From assembly GCF_013404075.1 (NCBI RefSeq), contig NZ_JACBJQ010000002.1:298454-362453 (forward strand): DNA of 64,000 nt. The letters are read 5' to 3'. Of this stretch, positions 25,292-34,188 are shown one piece after another (the first letter of the stretch is position 1; each line of letters starts with the position of its first letter). The position numbers and the translations under genes were made by a program. Source of the DNA: Mycolicibacterium vinylchloridicum. GTDB taxonomy: Bacteria > Actinomycetota > Actinomycetes > Mycobacteriales > Mycobacteriaceae. The notes beneath the pieces are model-generated. The model worked only from the letters and a program-made list of their open reading frames with translations. It was not told the DNA's origin and searched no databases.

Positions 25292-26287
25292 TCAGGAGGG
25301 CAGCCGTCGGTTCACCAGGATGCCGGCACCGATCGACAACGCCAGGGCCAGCGCGCCGAGGGCCACCCAACCTGCGCTGGCGTCACCGCGGACCACCTGA
25401 TAGCCGATCTGCTCGTCGAGGGTCGAGTACACCCGGTTCAGCTCGCCGAGGCTCTCGGCCCGGAAAGCCTGTCCGCCACTGAGATCGGCGATTCTGGCAA
25501 GTGATGCGTCGTCGGTCGGGACTGGAATCGACTGCCCGTCCACCTCGACAATCCCGTCCGGCGTGCCGAACGAAATCGTCGAGATCGGTACGCCTTGTTC
25601 TTTGGCCGCGCGTGCGGCGGTGAAAGCGCCCCGCGGTGACTCCAGGTCGGGCGGCACCGTCTCCTTACCGTCGGACTCGAGCACGATGCGAGCCGGGGGC
25701 GGCCCGTCTCCGCCGCCCATCACCGCGCCGGTGGTGGCGATCGCCTGCAGCGCAGTGAATATGCCCTCTCCGGTGGCGGTGCGCGGTTCGGGCACCAGCT
25801 TGTCGATCGCCTGCTTGACCTGGTCGTGGTCGATCGTGGGTGCAACCAATAGCGTTGCGCCCGAAGAGAACTTGACCAGGCCGAGATTGATCCCCGGCGT
25901 GAGCAGCTCGGCGAAGTGTTTGCCCGCCGCGCGGGCAGCCTCGATTCGGCTGGGCGCCACATCCGTTGCCGCCATCGACTCCGAAACGTCGACGACCAGC
26001 ATCACCACCGCGCGATTGCGGGGAATGCGCACATCGCGGGTCGGGCCCGCCATCGCGGTGGTCAACAATGCCAGTGCCGCCACCAGTAAGGCGGCCGGCA
26101 CGTGTCGCCACCGGCGCGGTTTCCGGCCGGCGGCAACCTGTTCCAGCAGCGCCATGTTGGCGAAGCGCAGCACCCGCCTGGTTCGCACCCGCCGGAGCAG
26201 GACGTAGACCACTATGGCCACGCCAATGATCAACAGGTACAAGAACAACCACGGGGTGGTGAAGCCGGAAAGTGACAGCGAACTCAC
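25292..26287 (-). CDS. membrane-anchored VWA-domain protein
   Basis: Protein of 331 residues of the BatA/Rv1481 type. Two hydrophobic helices at about 10-30 and 60-80 precede a von Willebrand A domain (about 85-280) with an intact MIDAS motif DVSESM, and one C-terminal helix follows (about 305-325). Such proteins often act with MoxR AAA ATPases, but none is adjacent. It is divergent from a paralogue at 26367, with the two sharing [17 protein letters not shown] and GVPIST segments. Cell envelope role likely, details unknown. Confidence 0.86.
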   Translation of the reverse strand: MSSLSLSGFTTPWLFLYLLIIGVAIVVYVLLRRVRTRRVLRFANMALLEQVAAGRKPRRWRHVPAALLVAALALLTTAMAGPTRDVRIPRNRAVVMLVVDVSESMAATDVAPSRIEAARAAGKHFAELLTPGINLGLVKFSSGATLLVAPTIDHDQVKQAIDKLVPEPRTATGEGIFTALQAIATTGAVMGGGDGPPPARIVLESDGKETVPPDLESPRGAFTAARAAKEQGVPISTISFGTPDGIVEVDGQSIPVPTDDASLARIADLSGGQAFRAESLGELNRVYSTLDEQIGYQVVRGDASAGWVALGALALALSIGAGILVNRRLPS

Positions 26288-26366
26288 AGCCGGTGCGGTC
26301 TCCTCTCAACTTCCGCCGGTACAAAGGTCACGTTAACCAGAGTTCCTGAGGAAAGGCTTGAGCCTG

Positions 26367-27377
26367 ATGACAGTGCCCGGCGTCGGGTCGTTGACTCTGG
26401 CCGGTCTGGCGCGTCCGGACCTGCTGGTGCTGACGTTGGTGCCTGTCGCGTTGATCGCGCTGTACGCGCTCGTGCAGATTCAGCGCCGGCGCAGGCTGCG
26501 CCAATTCAGCGGTCCCGCCGCCCTTGGCGGCCTCGCGCCGAAGCGTCCACATCGCTTGCGGCACTTGCCGACTGCGTTCGCCGCCGTCGCTCTGGTGCTC
26601 CTGGTCTTCGCGCTGGCCGGCCCGACCCACCAGGTGCACATCCCTCGCAACCGCGCGGTGGTGATGCTGGTCATCGACGTCTCACAATCCATGCAGGCCA
26701 AGGATGTTTCGCCGACCCGGTTACGGGCCGCACAGGATGCGGCCAAGACGTTCGCCCAGCAGCTGACCCCTGGGGTGAACCTGGGCCTGGTGTCGTTCGG
26801 CGGCAATGTGAACCTTCTGGTCTCGCCGACGCCGGATCACGGCGCCACCGTCACCGCGCTGGACAAACTCCAGCCGGACAACTCCACCGCCACCGGCGAG
26901 GCCCTGTTCACCGCACTCGAGTCCATCCAGACCGTCACCACTGTGCTCACCGCCGGTGATGCCACCCCGCCGCCGGCGCGGATCGTCCTGCTGTCCGACG
27001 GCGGGGAGAACAAGCCGGCCAACCCCGACAATCCACGCGGGGCGTTCACCGCGGCGCGGGCCGCCAAGGACCAAGGCGTACCGATCTCGACCATCACGTT
27101 CGGCACGAAGGCCGGGGTCGTCACGCTGAAAGACGACGCCATCCCGGTGCCGTCGGATGACCGCCAGATGAAGCGGATCGCCGAGCTGTCCGGGGGACAG
27201 AGCTACACCGCCACCAATATCGATGAGCTCAATCGAAGCTATGGGTCGGTGCTGCAGCAGGTCGGGTATCAGACGGTGAGCGCACCGGCAGGCACGGCTT
27301 GGCTGCGCCTCGCGGTCCTGATGGTCACGATCGCGGCGTTCCTCGGCCTGGCGGTGAACCGAAATCTGCCCGCATGA
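26367..27377 (+). CDS. membrane-anchored VWA-domain protein (paralogue)
   Basis: Protein of 336 residues with the same plan as the 25292 gene: N-terminal helix (RPDLLVLTLVPVALIALY), a second helix, a VWA domain with MIDAS DVSQSM, and a C-terminal helix (LAVLMVTIAAFLGLAV). ATG 26367 is favoured since GAGGAAAGG ends 10 nt upstream; a TTG at 26358 is in frame but too close. The divergent pair probably arose by duplication and inversion, and the products could form a heteromer. Confidence 0.86.
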   Translation: MTVPGVGSLTLAGLARPDLLVLTLVPVALIALYALVQIQRRRRLRQFSGPAALGGLAPKRPHRLRHLPTAFAAVALVLLVFALAGPTHQVHIPRNRAVVMLVIDVSQSMQAKDVSPTRLRAAQDAAKTFAQQLTPGVNLGLVSFGGNVNLLVSPTPDHGATVTALDKLQPDNSTATGEALFTALESIQTVTTVLTAGDATPPPARIVLLSDGGENKPANPDNPRGAFTAARAAKDQGVPISTITFGTKAGVVTLKDDAIPVPSDDRQMKRIAELSGGQSYTATNIDELNRSYGSVLQQVGYQTVSAPAGTAWLRLAVLMVTIAAFLGLAVNRNLPA

Positions 27378-27445
27378 TGGGTAGAGACGTGGGCAGAATC
27401 GATCCCCGAGTCGCTACGCTCCAGCCCGCCGAACGGAGGAACCCG

Positions 27446-27691
27446 ATGATCACCGCCGACAACGTCCGCCAACTGCTCGACAGCGAGATCGACACGGTAT
27501 TGGTCCTTATCGAAGGGCGCGTCGACGTCATCGACCCGGCCGCGTTGGACACCGACGACTATCGCGGGGCGCTGCAGGTCATCACCCGAGAGGAACTGAT
27601 CGAACAAGCCGGCAGAGAACAGCTGTCGGATCGTGAACTGGTCGAACAGGCCGCCGCCCTCGACATGGCCGTCGCCGAGCTCGGCGGCTAG
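27446..27691 (+). CDS. small conserved hypothetical protein
   Basis: Acidic protein of 81 residues, mostly helical (VRQLLDSEIDTVLVLIEGRV, ITREELIEQAGREQLSDREL). No signal or membrane segment. The ATG is supported by a clear CGGAGGA ribosome-binding site 6 nt upstream. It follows the VWA gene by 68 nt and overlaps the convergent HugZ-like gene by 4 nt. Function unknown. Confidence 0.75.
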   Translation: MITADNVRQLLDSEIDTVLVLIEGRVDVIDPAALDTDDYRGALQVITREELIEQAGREQLSDRELVEQAAALDMAVAELGG

Positions 27692-28494
27692 CCCAGACGA
27701 GCCCGGGCCCGCTCGACCAGATCGACTGAAGCCGCGCGCAATTCGTCGGCCGATGACAGCGGCGCGCCGAAGCCGACTCGGGTGTAGCCCATGCCGCGTG
27801 GAGTCTCGACGCGAAGGTCGAGCCCGTAGCGATCGATGCCGGTGCACACCGCTGCCGTCGTATCGGGGTAACCGCCCAGCGACCGGGCCATCCCCACCAG
27901 GGAATCGGCGTGATCGGCGTTGAGATGCGCGAGCGCGCCGGCGGCGTTCGGGCGAACCGGGTCCGGTGCGGCCGCGGTGTAGTCGGCCGCGGTCGCCGAA
28001 TCCATCCGGCCGTAGCCGCCCACCCAGCGCACCCGGTGCACGCGCAGCACCCACACGGTGAAGTCGGAGTAGTCGATGTAGTACTTCGCGGCCGTCACGG
28101 CTGCCAGGTGGGCGTCGCGTGCCGCAGCCAGCTCGTCGCCGGTCGGGTGCTCGGCGACCCCGGCCAGTGTGATCCGTCCGCTGGCCAGCGGGTCGGACTC
28201 GGTGGTCGGCGCGACGATGGCCAGGCTGGCGCGGGGATCGCCGGCCAGGTTGCGGCCGTGCTCGGCCATGTTGGAGACGCAGAGCACCGGCGCTCCGCCG
28301 AGCAGTCCGTAGGTGACGAACGAGGCCCACGGATCGCCGGTGGCGGTCAGGGAGGCCAGCGTCGCGGTGTTGGTCGACGCGGCGATGCTGCGTGCCTCCT
28401 CGGCCGCCGAGGGGCGGGTCGCGTCGGCGATGTCGGTCAGCGGCGGCGGAACCGAGGGCGCATCGCCCGGGTCACCATGATCGCGGGATACCAC
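27688..28494 (-). CDS. HugZ-like protein (split-barrel flavin-type plus DUF2470)
   Basis: Protein of 268 residues. The N-terminal half is a PNPOx-like split barrel (TATLASLTATGDPWASFVTY), the C-terminal half the DUF2470 helical domain (LAHLNADHADSLVGMARSLG, with a His pair). This architecture occurs in HugZ-type haem-degrading or haem-binding proteins and in chloroplast relatives. GTG 28494 begins the frame; a later start inside the proline-rich N-terminus is possible. Divergent from the ABC importer, 180 nt apart. Confidence 0.8.
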   Translation of the reverse strand: MVSRDHGDPGDAPSVPPPLTDIADATRPSAAEEARSIAASTNTATLASLTATGDPWASFVTYGLLGGAPVLCVSNMAEHGRNLAGDPRASLAIVAPTTESDPLASGRITLAGVAEHPTGDELAAARDAHLAAVTAAKYYIDYSDFTVWVLRVHRVRWVGGYGRMDSATAADYTAAAPDPVRPNAAGALAHLNADHADSLVGMARSLGGYPDTTAAVCTGIDRYGLDLRVETPRGMGYTRVGFGAPLSSADELRAASVDLVERARARLG

Positions 28495-28674
28495 GGGTGG
28501 ACACTACCTCGGACGAGATCGCAAGTGACATTGCCGAATCCGCTCAATGGGTCGAAATCGGGATCAACCCGGCGGTAATGTCGCAGCATCGTGACGATCC
28601 CGTTCACCTTCGCGAAACGCCGTGGTCGCCGCGGCGCTACCGCATCGCTTCCTGTGCATAAGAAGGTTTCGGTC

Positions 28675-29796
28675 ATGAAGAACGCACGCCTGATCGCCGC
28701 CGTCGCGACCGTCGCCGTGGTCGCCGCCGCCTGCGCACCGCCGGAGAAGAACAGCGGCGACACCAAGACCGGCTCCGGAGTGGCAGCCGCCTCGGCGACA
28801 TCCGCGACGGACTTCGGCGGCATGGACGGGCTGATCGCCGCGGCCAAGAAGGAAGGCGAACTCAACGTCATCGCGCTGCCACCGGACTGGGCCAACTACG
28901 GTGCCATCATCAAGGCGTTCGGCGACAAGTACGGCATCAAGGTCAACTCGGCCCAACCCGACGCCGCCAGCCAGGACGAGATCAACGCCGCCAATCAGCA
29001 GAAGGGCCGCAGCACCGCACCCGATGTCTTCGATCTGGGGCAGTCGGTCGCATTGGCCAATCAGGCGATGTTCGCGCCGTACAAGGTCGCGACCTTCGAG
29101 GGCATCCCGGACGCCATGAAGGACCCGAACGGCACCTGGGTCAACGATTACGGCGGGTACATGTCAATCGGCTACGACTCGGCCAAGGTCCCCGACATGA
29201 GCTCCGTCAACGACCTGCTGAAGCCGGAGTACAAGGGCAAAGTGGCGCTCAACGGCGATCCCACCCAGGCCGGCGCCGCGTTCTCCGGTGTGGCGATGGT
29301 GGCGTTGTCCCAGGGCGGCTCGGCCGACGACGTCGCTCCCGGTGTCGCGTTCTTCACCAAGCTCAAGCAGGCCGGGAATTTCCTTCCCGTCGACCCGACG
29401 CCGGCAACCATCGAGTCCGGCCAGACTCCCGTCGTCATCGACTGGGATTACCTAAACGCCGCTGAGACCAAGAAGCTGCCGAGCTGGAAGGTGTTCGTGC
29501 CGCAGGGCGCGGTATTGGGCGGCTACTACTTCCAGGCGATCAACAAAGATGCCCCGCACCCGGCGGCAGCGCGGCTGTGGCAGGAGTTCTTGTTCAGCGA
29601 CCAGGGGCAGAACCTGTTCCTGGCCGGCGGTGCGCGGCCAGTGCGCGCTGATGCGATGGTCAAGGCCGGCACCATCGACGCCGCCGCCTACGAGAAGCTA
29701 CCTCCGGTGAGCGGAACGCCGGTCATCTTGACCCAGGCGCAGACGGACGCCGCCACCAAGTATCTGGCCGAGAACTGGGCCAAGGCGATCGGCTGA
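28675..29796 (+). CDS. ABC importer substrate-binding lipoprotein
   Basis: Extracellular solute-binding protein of 373 residues, cluster D/type of PotD-AfuA-ThiB. A signal peptide ends in a lipobox (VVAAAC, Cys20), so it is likely membrane-anchored by lipid. The fold shows LNVIALPPDWANYG, the domain crossover and a C-terminal lobe (WQEFLFSDQGQNLFLAGGARP). ATG 28675 has AGAAGG 8 nt upstream. It heads a four-gene importer operon. Polyamine, ferric iron, phosphonate or thiamine are plausible ligands for this cluster; the sequence does not decide. Confidence 0.9.
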   Translation: MKNARLIAAVATVAVVAAACAPPEKNSGDTKTGSGVAAASATSATDFGGMDGLIAAAKKEGELNVIALPPDWANYGAIIKAFGDKYGIKVNSAQPDAASQDEINAANQQKGRSTAPDVFDLGQSVALANQAMFAPYKVATFEGIPDAMKDPNGTWVNDYGGYMSIGYDSAKVPDMSSVNDLLKPEYKGKVALNGDPTQAGAAFSGVAMVALSQGGSADDVAPGVAFFTKLKQAGNFLPVDPTPATIESGQTPVVIDWDYLNAAETKKLPSWKVFVPQGAVLGGYYFQAINKDAPHPAAARLWQEFLFSDQGQNLFLAGGARPVRADAMVKAGTIDAAAYEKLPPVSGTPVILTQAQTDAATKYLAENWAKAIG

Positions 29797-29800
29797 CGTC

Positions 29801-30661
29801 GTGGCGGCAGGCACCGTGGGCCGGCGTGTGCGCGAAAGCCTTCCGCTGCTCCCTTTCGCAGTGTTCGTCACGATCTTCCTGATCATCCCGACGGTGACGG
29901 TGGTGGTGTCCGCGTTCTATCTCGACGGGGTGTTCTCACTGCAGCGCATCGGGCTGTTGTTCTCCGAAACCGCATTGACTGCGCTGGGCAAGAGCGTGCT
30001 GCTGTCGGCGAGCACCGCCGTGATCGGCGCAATCCTCGGTGCGGTGCTGGCCTGGCTGGTGGTCACCAGTGCGCCCACCTCGCCGCTGCGCCGGATGGTG
30101 CTCGCGCTGTGCAGCGTACTGGCCCAATTCGGTGGGGTTGCTTTGGCATTCGCATTCCTGGCCACCATCGGTCTCAACGGCGTGCTCACCCTCTGGGTGT
30201 CCGATCGGTTCGGGTTCAACCTGGCCGGCGACGGCTGGCTCTACTCGCTGCGCGGTCTGATCCTGGTCTACACCTACTTCCAGATCCCGCTGATGGTGAT
30301 CGTGTTCACCCCGGCGCTGGAAGGCCTGCGTGCGGAATGGCGGGAGGCCGCAGTCAGTCTGGGCGCCTCCCGCTGGGCCTACTGGCGCGAGGTGGGCGCT
30401 CCGCTGTTGACGCCCGCGTTCCTCGGTTCAGCATTGCTGTTGTTCGCCAACGCATTTGCCGCCTATGCCACTGCCGCCGCACTGATCAGTCAGGGCAGCC
30501 CGATCGTACCGCTGCTGATCCGCACGGCACTGACCTCTGAGGTGGTGCTCGGCCAGTCCGGGTTCGCTTACGCGCTGGCGCTGGAGATGGTGGTCGTGGT
30601 CGCCGTCGTGATGGTCGCCTACAACCTGTTGGTGCGGCGGACGTCGAGGTGGCTGCAGTGA
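29801..30661 (+). CDS. ABC importer permease 1
   Basis: Membrane protein of 286 residues with six hydrophobic helices. The cytoplasmic coupling (EAA) loop is EWREAAVSLGASRWAYWREV. It forms half of the membrane channel with the next gene's product. The GTG start lies 4 nt after the binding-protein stop; the stop overlaps the next GTG (GTGA). Confidence 0.9.
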   Translation: MAAGTVGRRVRESLPLLPFAVFVTIFLIIPTVTVVVSAFYLDGVFSLQRIGLLFSETALTALGKSVLLSASTAVIGAILGAVLAWLVVTSAPTSPLRRMVLALCSVLAQFGGVALAFAFLATIGLNGVLTLWVSDRFGFNLAGDGWLYSLRGLILVYTYFQIPLMVIVFTPALEGLRAEWREAAVSLGASRWAYWREVGAPLLTPAFLGSALLLFANAFAAYATAAALISQGSPIVPLLIRTALTSEVVLGQSGFAYALALEMVVVVAVVMVAYNLLVRRTSRWLQ

Positions 30662-31422
30662 AAGTCACGCGGGTCGGGCGCGGGCTGCTGCTGGCCTTGT
30701 TCGGGGTGTTCTTTCTCTTCCCGTTGTACGCGATGGCCGACTTCAGCACCCGAGACCTGATCCACGGCGGGCGCACCGCGGCGGCGTGGAAGAACCTGGT
30801 GGCCAACGAGACGTTGTATCAGGCGATTGTCGTCTCGCTGTTGCTGGCGGTGTTCACCGTCGCGCTGATGCTGGCGATCCTGGTCCCGACGATGATCTGG
30901 GTCCGGCTGCGCGCCCCCTGGGGCAGGCGCCCGGTCGAATTCCTCTGCCTGCTGCCGCTTACCATTCCCGCGCTGGTGATCGTCGTCGGGCTGCGCAACG
31001 TCTATCTGTGGGTGGTGTACCTCCTCGGCGAGTCCGCACTGACCCTGACGTTCGTCTACGTGGTGTTGGTGTTGCCGTTCGCCTACCGGTCGATCGACGG
31101 TGCGCTGTCCGCCATCGACCTGAAAACCCTTGCCGAGGCGGCGCGTTCGCTCGGTGCGGGCTGGATTACGACGATCCTGCGGGTCGTGGTGCCCAACATC
31201 TGGTCGGGCATCCTGTCGGCGGCGTTCATCTCGATCGCCGTGGTGCTCGGCGAGTACACCGTCGCGTCGCTGAGCGGATATCAGAACCTGCAGGTGGTGA
31301 TCGTCGCGATCGGCAAGAGTGACGGCCCGACGTCGGTGGCGGCATCGCTGGCGACCCTGGTTTTCGGCTTCGTGCTGCTGCTCGTCCTCGCGCTGGTGAC
31401 CCGCCGAAGGGCGCGCTCATGA
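30658..31422 (+). CDS. ABC importer permease 2
   Basis: Membrane protein of 254 residues with six predicted helices and an EAA loop (LAEAARSLGAGWITTILRVVVP). GTG 30658 forms a 4-nt overlap with the upstream stop and starts a conventional basic N-terminus; GTG 30649 is the alternative. Its stop overlaps the ATPase ATG (ATGA). It belongs to the PotC/FbpB-type permease group. Confidence 0.9.
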   Translation: MKVTRVGRGLLLALFGVFFLFPLYAMADFSTRDLIHGGRTAAAWKNLVANETLYQAIVVSLLLAVFTVALMLAILVPTMIWVRLRAPWGRRPVEFLCLLPLTIPALVIVVGLRNVYLWVVYLLGESALTLTFVYVVLVLPFAYRSIDGALSAIDLKTLAEAARSLGAGWITTILRVVVPNIWSGILSAAFISIAVVLGEYTVASLSGYQNLQVVIVAIGKSDGPTSVAASLATLVFGFVLLLVLALVTRRRARS

Positions 31423-32471
31423 CCGGAGTGGCCGTGGATTTCGCCGATGTGACAAGGGTTTACGGAACGGTTCGGGCCCTGGACGGGCTGACGCTACACC
31501 TGCAGCCCGGTGAGATGGTCGCCCTGCTCGGCCCGTCGGGCTGTGGCAAGACCACCGCGCTGCGCATTCTGGCGGGACTGGACGACCCGACTTCGGGGCG
31601 GGTCGCTGTCGGCGGCAACGACATCACCGACGTGCCACCCAACAAGCGCGACATGGGCATGGTGTTCCAGGCGTACAGCCTCTTTCCGCATCTGACGGTT
31701 CTGGACAACGTCGCATTCGGGCTCAAGATCCGTGGTAAGAGCAAGGCCGGCCGCACTGCGCTGGCCGCCGACATGCTGGATCTGGTGGGGTTGTCGGCGC
31801 ATAAGCAGAAGTACGCCAGCCAGCTCTCCGGCGGTCAGCAGCAGCGGGTGGCGTTGGCCCGTGCGTTGGCCATCGCGCCCCGCGTGCTGCTGCTCGATGA
31901 GCCGTTGAGCGCGCTCGACGCCAAGGTGCGGGCACAGCTGCGCGACGAGATCCGGCGCGTGCAACTCGAAGTCGGCACGACGACGCTGTTCGTCACCCAC
32001 GACCAGGAGGAGGCGCTGGCGGTCGCCGACCGGGTCGGCGTGATGAATCAGGGCCGTCTGGAACAGATTGCCGCCCCCGCCGACGTCTACGCCCATCCCG
32101 CCACCCCGTTCGTCGCCGAGTTCGTGGGCCTGAACAACAAAGTGGCCGCACAGGTGGCCGGCGGGCGTGCAGCGCTCCAGGGCATCGGCACCTCACTGCC
32201 GACGGCGTCAGGATCGATTGCCACGGGCGCGGGTGTCGCCCTGGTTCGTCCGGAGTCGGTGCGAGTGACCGCCGATCCCGATGGTACCGCCGGCGTCGTA
32301 TCGGTATCCTTTCTCGGCGCGATCTCGTTGGTGCACTGCATCTTTGACGACGGAACCCGGCTGATCGCACAGAGCCCCAGCGTGCATGCCGCCGACCTGT
32401 CACCCGGCGTTCGGGTGGCTGTCGGCATCGAGCAGACAGAAGTGCTGGTGGTGCCGTCGCTCGTCGGCTAG
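31419..32471 (+). CDS. ABC importer ATP-binding protein
   Basis: ATPase of 350 residues. Walker A GPSGCGKTT (about 38-46), Q-loop MVFQAYSLFPH, signature LSGGQQQR, Walker B RVLLLDEP and switch His in VTHDQEE are intact. A C-terminal TOBE-like domain (about 240-350) is typical of PotA/FbpC importers. It powers the permeases encoded just upstream; the ATGA overlap shows it ends the operon. Confidence 0.93.
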   Translation: MTGVAVDFADVTRVYGTVRALDGLTLHLQPGEMVALLGPSGCGKTTALRILAGLDDPTSGRVAVGGNDITDVPPNKRDMGMVFQAYSLFPHLTVLDNVAFGLKIRGKSKAGRTALAADMLDLVGLSAHKQKYASQLSGGQQQRVALARALAIAPRVLLLDEPLSALDAKVRAQLRDEIRRVQLEVGTTTLFVTHDQEEALAVADRVGVMNQGRLEQIAAPADVYAHPATPFVAEFVGLNNKVAAQVAGGRAALQGIGTSLPTASGSIATGAGVALVRPESVRVTADPDGTAGVVSVSFLGAISLVHCIFDDGTRLIAQSPSVHAADLSPGVRVAVGIEQTEVLVVPSLVG

Positions 32472-32566
32472 CGCATATCGAGGCAGATATGAGAGCGAGG
32501 TCGCCGGGGGGATCGGCGCTCCCAGTTCTGAACCGTCGGAAGGTGGACACAGGTACTTTGACGGGC

Positions 32567-33049
32567 ATGAGCGAGGACAGCGGATCGAAGAATTTCACCG
32601 GCGAGGAACGCGACCGGATCACCGAGGAGCTGGCCGACCTGCGTCGTCGCGCCGACCAGCTGCGTGCCGAACTGCAGGGAGACGCCGACACCGTCGGCGA
32701 TCGGGGGGACGCCGCCGATGCATTGCAGCGCTCCGAGGATCTGGCCGGTATCGACGAGCAGATCAACCGGCTGACCTGGCTACTGGCCGGTGGCAATGCC
32801 GACAGCCCGGGCCAGCTGCCCAATGGCACGACGGTGACGGTGCGATTCCCCGGCGACGCGCCGATCCAGATGCGGATCGTCCACTTCCTCGAGGAGACTC
32901 CGGCCGGCGAAGAGGACACCACCCTGACCTCCGACAGTCCGCTGGGCTTAGCGTTGTTCGGGCGACGAGCCGGCGAGATCGTCACCTACTCGACGCCACG
33001 CGGCGAACTGCAGGTCGAGCTGCTCGCCATCAGTTATCCGAACGAGTGA
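32567..33049 (+). CDS. GreA/GreB-like transcription factor domain protein
   Basis: Protein of 160 residues: N-terminal coiled-coil (about 10-80, ERDRITEELADLRRRADQLR) and C-terminal FKBP-like GreA/GreB domain (TVTVRFPGDAPIQMRIVHFL, SPLGLALFGRRAGE). The acidic tip of true GreA (DLREN/DANEY type) is not conserved; GDRGDAADALQR sits there, so it may act like Rnk or another RNA polymerase secondary-channel factor. ATG 32567 gives the correct family length. Preceded by a 95-nt gap after the ABC operon. Confidence 0.86.
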   Translation: MSEDSGSKNFTGEERDRITEELADLRRRADQLRAELQGDADTVGDRGDAADALQRSEDLAGIDEQINRLTWLLAGGNADSPGQLPNGTTVTVRFPGDAPIQMRIVHFLEETPAGEEDTTLTSDSPLGLALFGRRAGEIVTYSTPRGELQVELLAISYPNE

Positions 33050-33073
33050 TGTCGAACGAGCGATAGAGGTGCG

Positions 33074-34060
33074 ATGCGGGCGATAAGGGTGACCGAGCTG
33101 GCCGGCCCGGAGTCGGTGCAGCTGGTCGAGATCGACGAACCATCAGGTGAAGGGACGATTCTGGTCGACGTCCACGCCGCCGGCGTGGCCTTCCCCGATG
33201 CCCTGCTGACCCGCGGGCTCTACCAGTACAAGCCGGAGTTGCCGTTCACCCTCGGCGCCGAGATTGCCGGCGTTGTGCGCTCGGCGCCCGCCGGCGCCCC
33301 GGTCAAGGCGGGCGACCGGGTCGTCGGCCTGACCATGATCACCGGCGCGATGGCCGAGACCGTCGAGCTCACCGCAGAGCGGGTGTTCCCGCTGCCCGAC
33401 CATGTGAGCTTCGAGGCCGGCGCCGGGCTGCTGTTCAACGACCTGACTGTGTATTTCGCGCTGACCGTGCGCGCTCGGCTGGCCGCCGGGGAGACGATCC
33501 TGGTGCACGGCGCGGCCGGCGGGATCGGCACCTCGACCCTGCGGCTGGCCCCGGCACTGGGGGCCAGCCGGGTGATCGCAGTGGTGAGTTCGCAGGACAA
33601 GGCGGATACCGCGCGGGCCAACGGTGCCACCGACGTCGTGCTGGCCGACGGGTTCAAGGACGCGGTCGCCGAGCTGACCGGTGGCAAGGGCGTGGACATC
33701 GTGATGGACCCGGTCGGCGGCGACCGCTTCACCGACTCGCTGCGCTCGCTGGCTCCGGCGGGCCGGTTGCTGGTCGTCGGCTTCACCGGCGGTGAGATCC
33801 CGACCGTCAAGGTCAACCGGCTGTTGCTGAACAACATCGACGTCGTCGGGGTCGGCTGGGGAGCCTGGACGATGTCACATCCCGGTGCGCTCACCGAGCA
33901 ATGGGCCGGTCTGGCCGAACTGCTCACCTCCGGCAAGCTCGCGGCACCGCAGCCCGAGGTCTATCCGCTGGATCAGGCGGCTGCCGCCGTCGCCTCGCTG
34001 GAGAATCGCACCGCCAAGGGCAAGGTCGTCGTCCGCGTCCGCGAGACGGGGACGGAGTAA
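33074..34060 (+). CDS. NADPH:quinone oxidoreductase family protein (MDR)
   Basis: Medium-chain reductase of 328 residues without the structural zinc site. The N-terminal catalytic domain has [21 protein letters not shown]; the NADPH-binding fold has [20 protein letters not shown] at about 148. [20 protein letters not shown] is a QOR-family hallmark. It reduces quinones or enones in the cytoplasm. The ATG is preceded by AGAGGTGCG, a modest ribosome-binding site, and is 24 nt after the GreA-like gene. Confidence 0.9.
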   Translation: MRAIRVTELAGPESVQLVEIDEPSGEGTILVDVHAAGVAFPDALLTRGLYQYKPELPFTLGAEIAGVVRSAPAGAPVKAGDRVVGLTMITGAMAETVELTAERVFPLPDHVSFEAGAGLLFNDLTVYFALTVRARLAAGETILVHGAAGGIGTSTLRLAPALGASRVIAVVSSQDKADTARANGATDVVLADGFKDAVAELTGGKGVDIVMDPVGGDRFTDSLRSLAPAGRLLVVGFTGGEIPTVKVNRLLLNNIDVVGVGWGAWTMSHPGALTEQWAGLAELLTSGKLAAPQPEVYPLDQAAAAVASLENRTAKGKVVVRVRETGTE

Positions 34061-34188
34061 AACGTCACTGCTCCAAGCGTTTTCGACGGTCAGCTTGCCT
34101 GCGCTCGACGGGGCTACTACAACGGTTGGCGACGACAAAGACGTCGGGTGACGATTCGGTTCGGCCAGTGTGGGGTAGTGGAACTGAG

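Noticed and set aside
28495..28674. Possible riboswitch before the ABC importer
   Set aside because: I looked for TPP-type and other conserved cores and did not see one; only a normal ribosome-binding site is supported.
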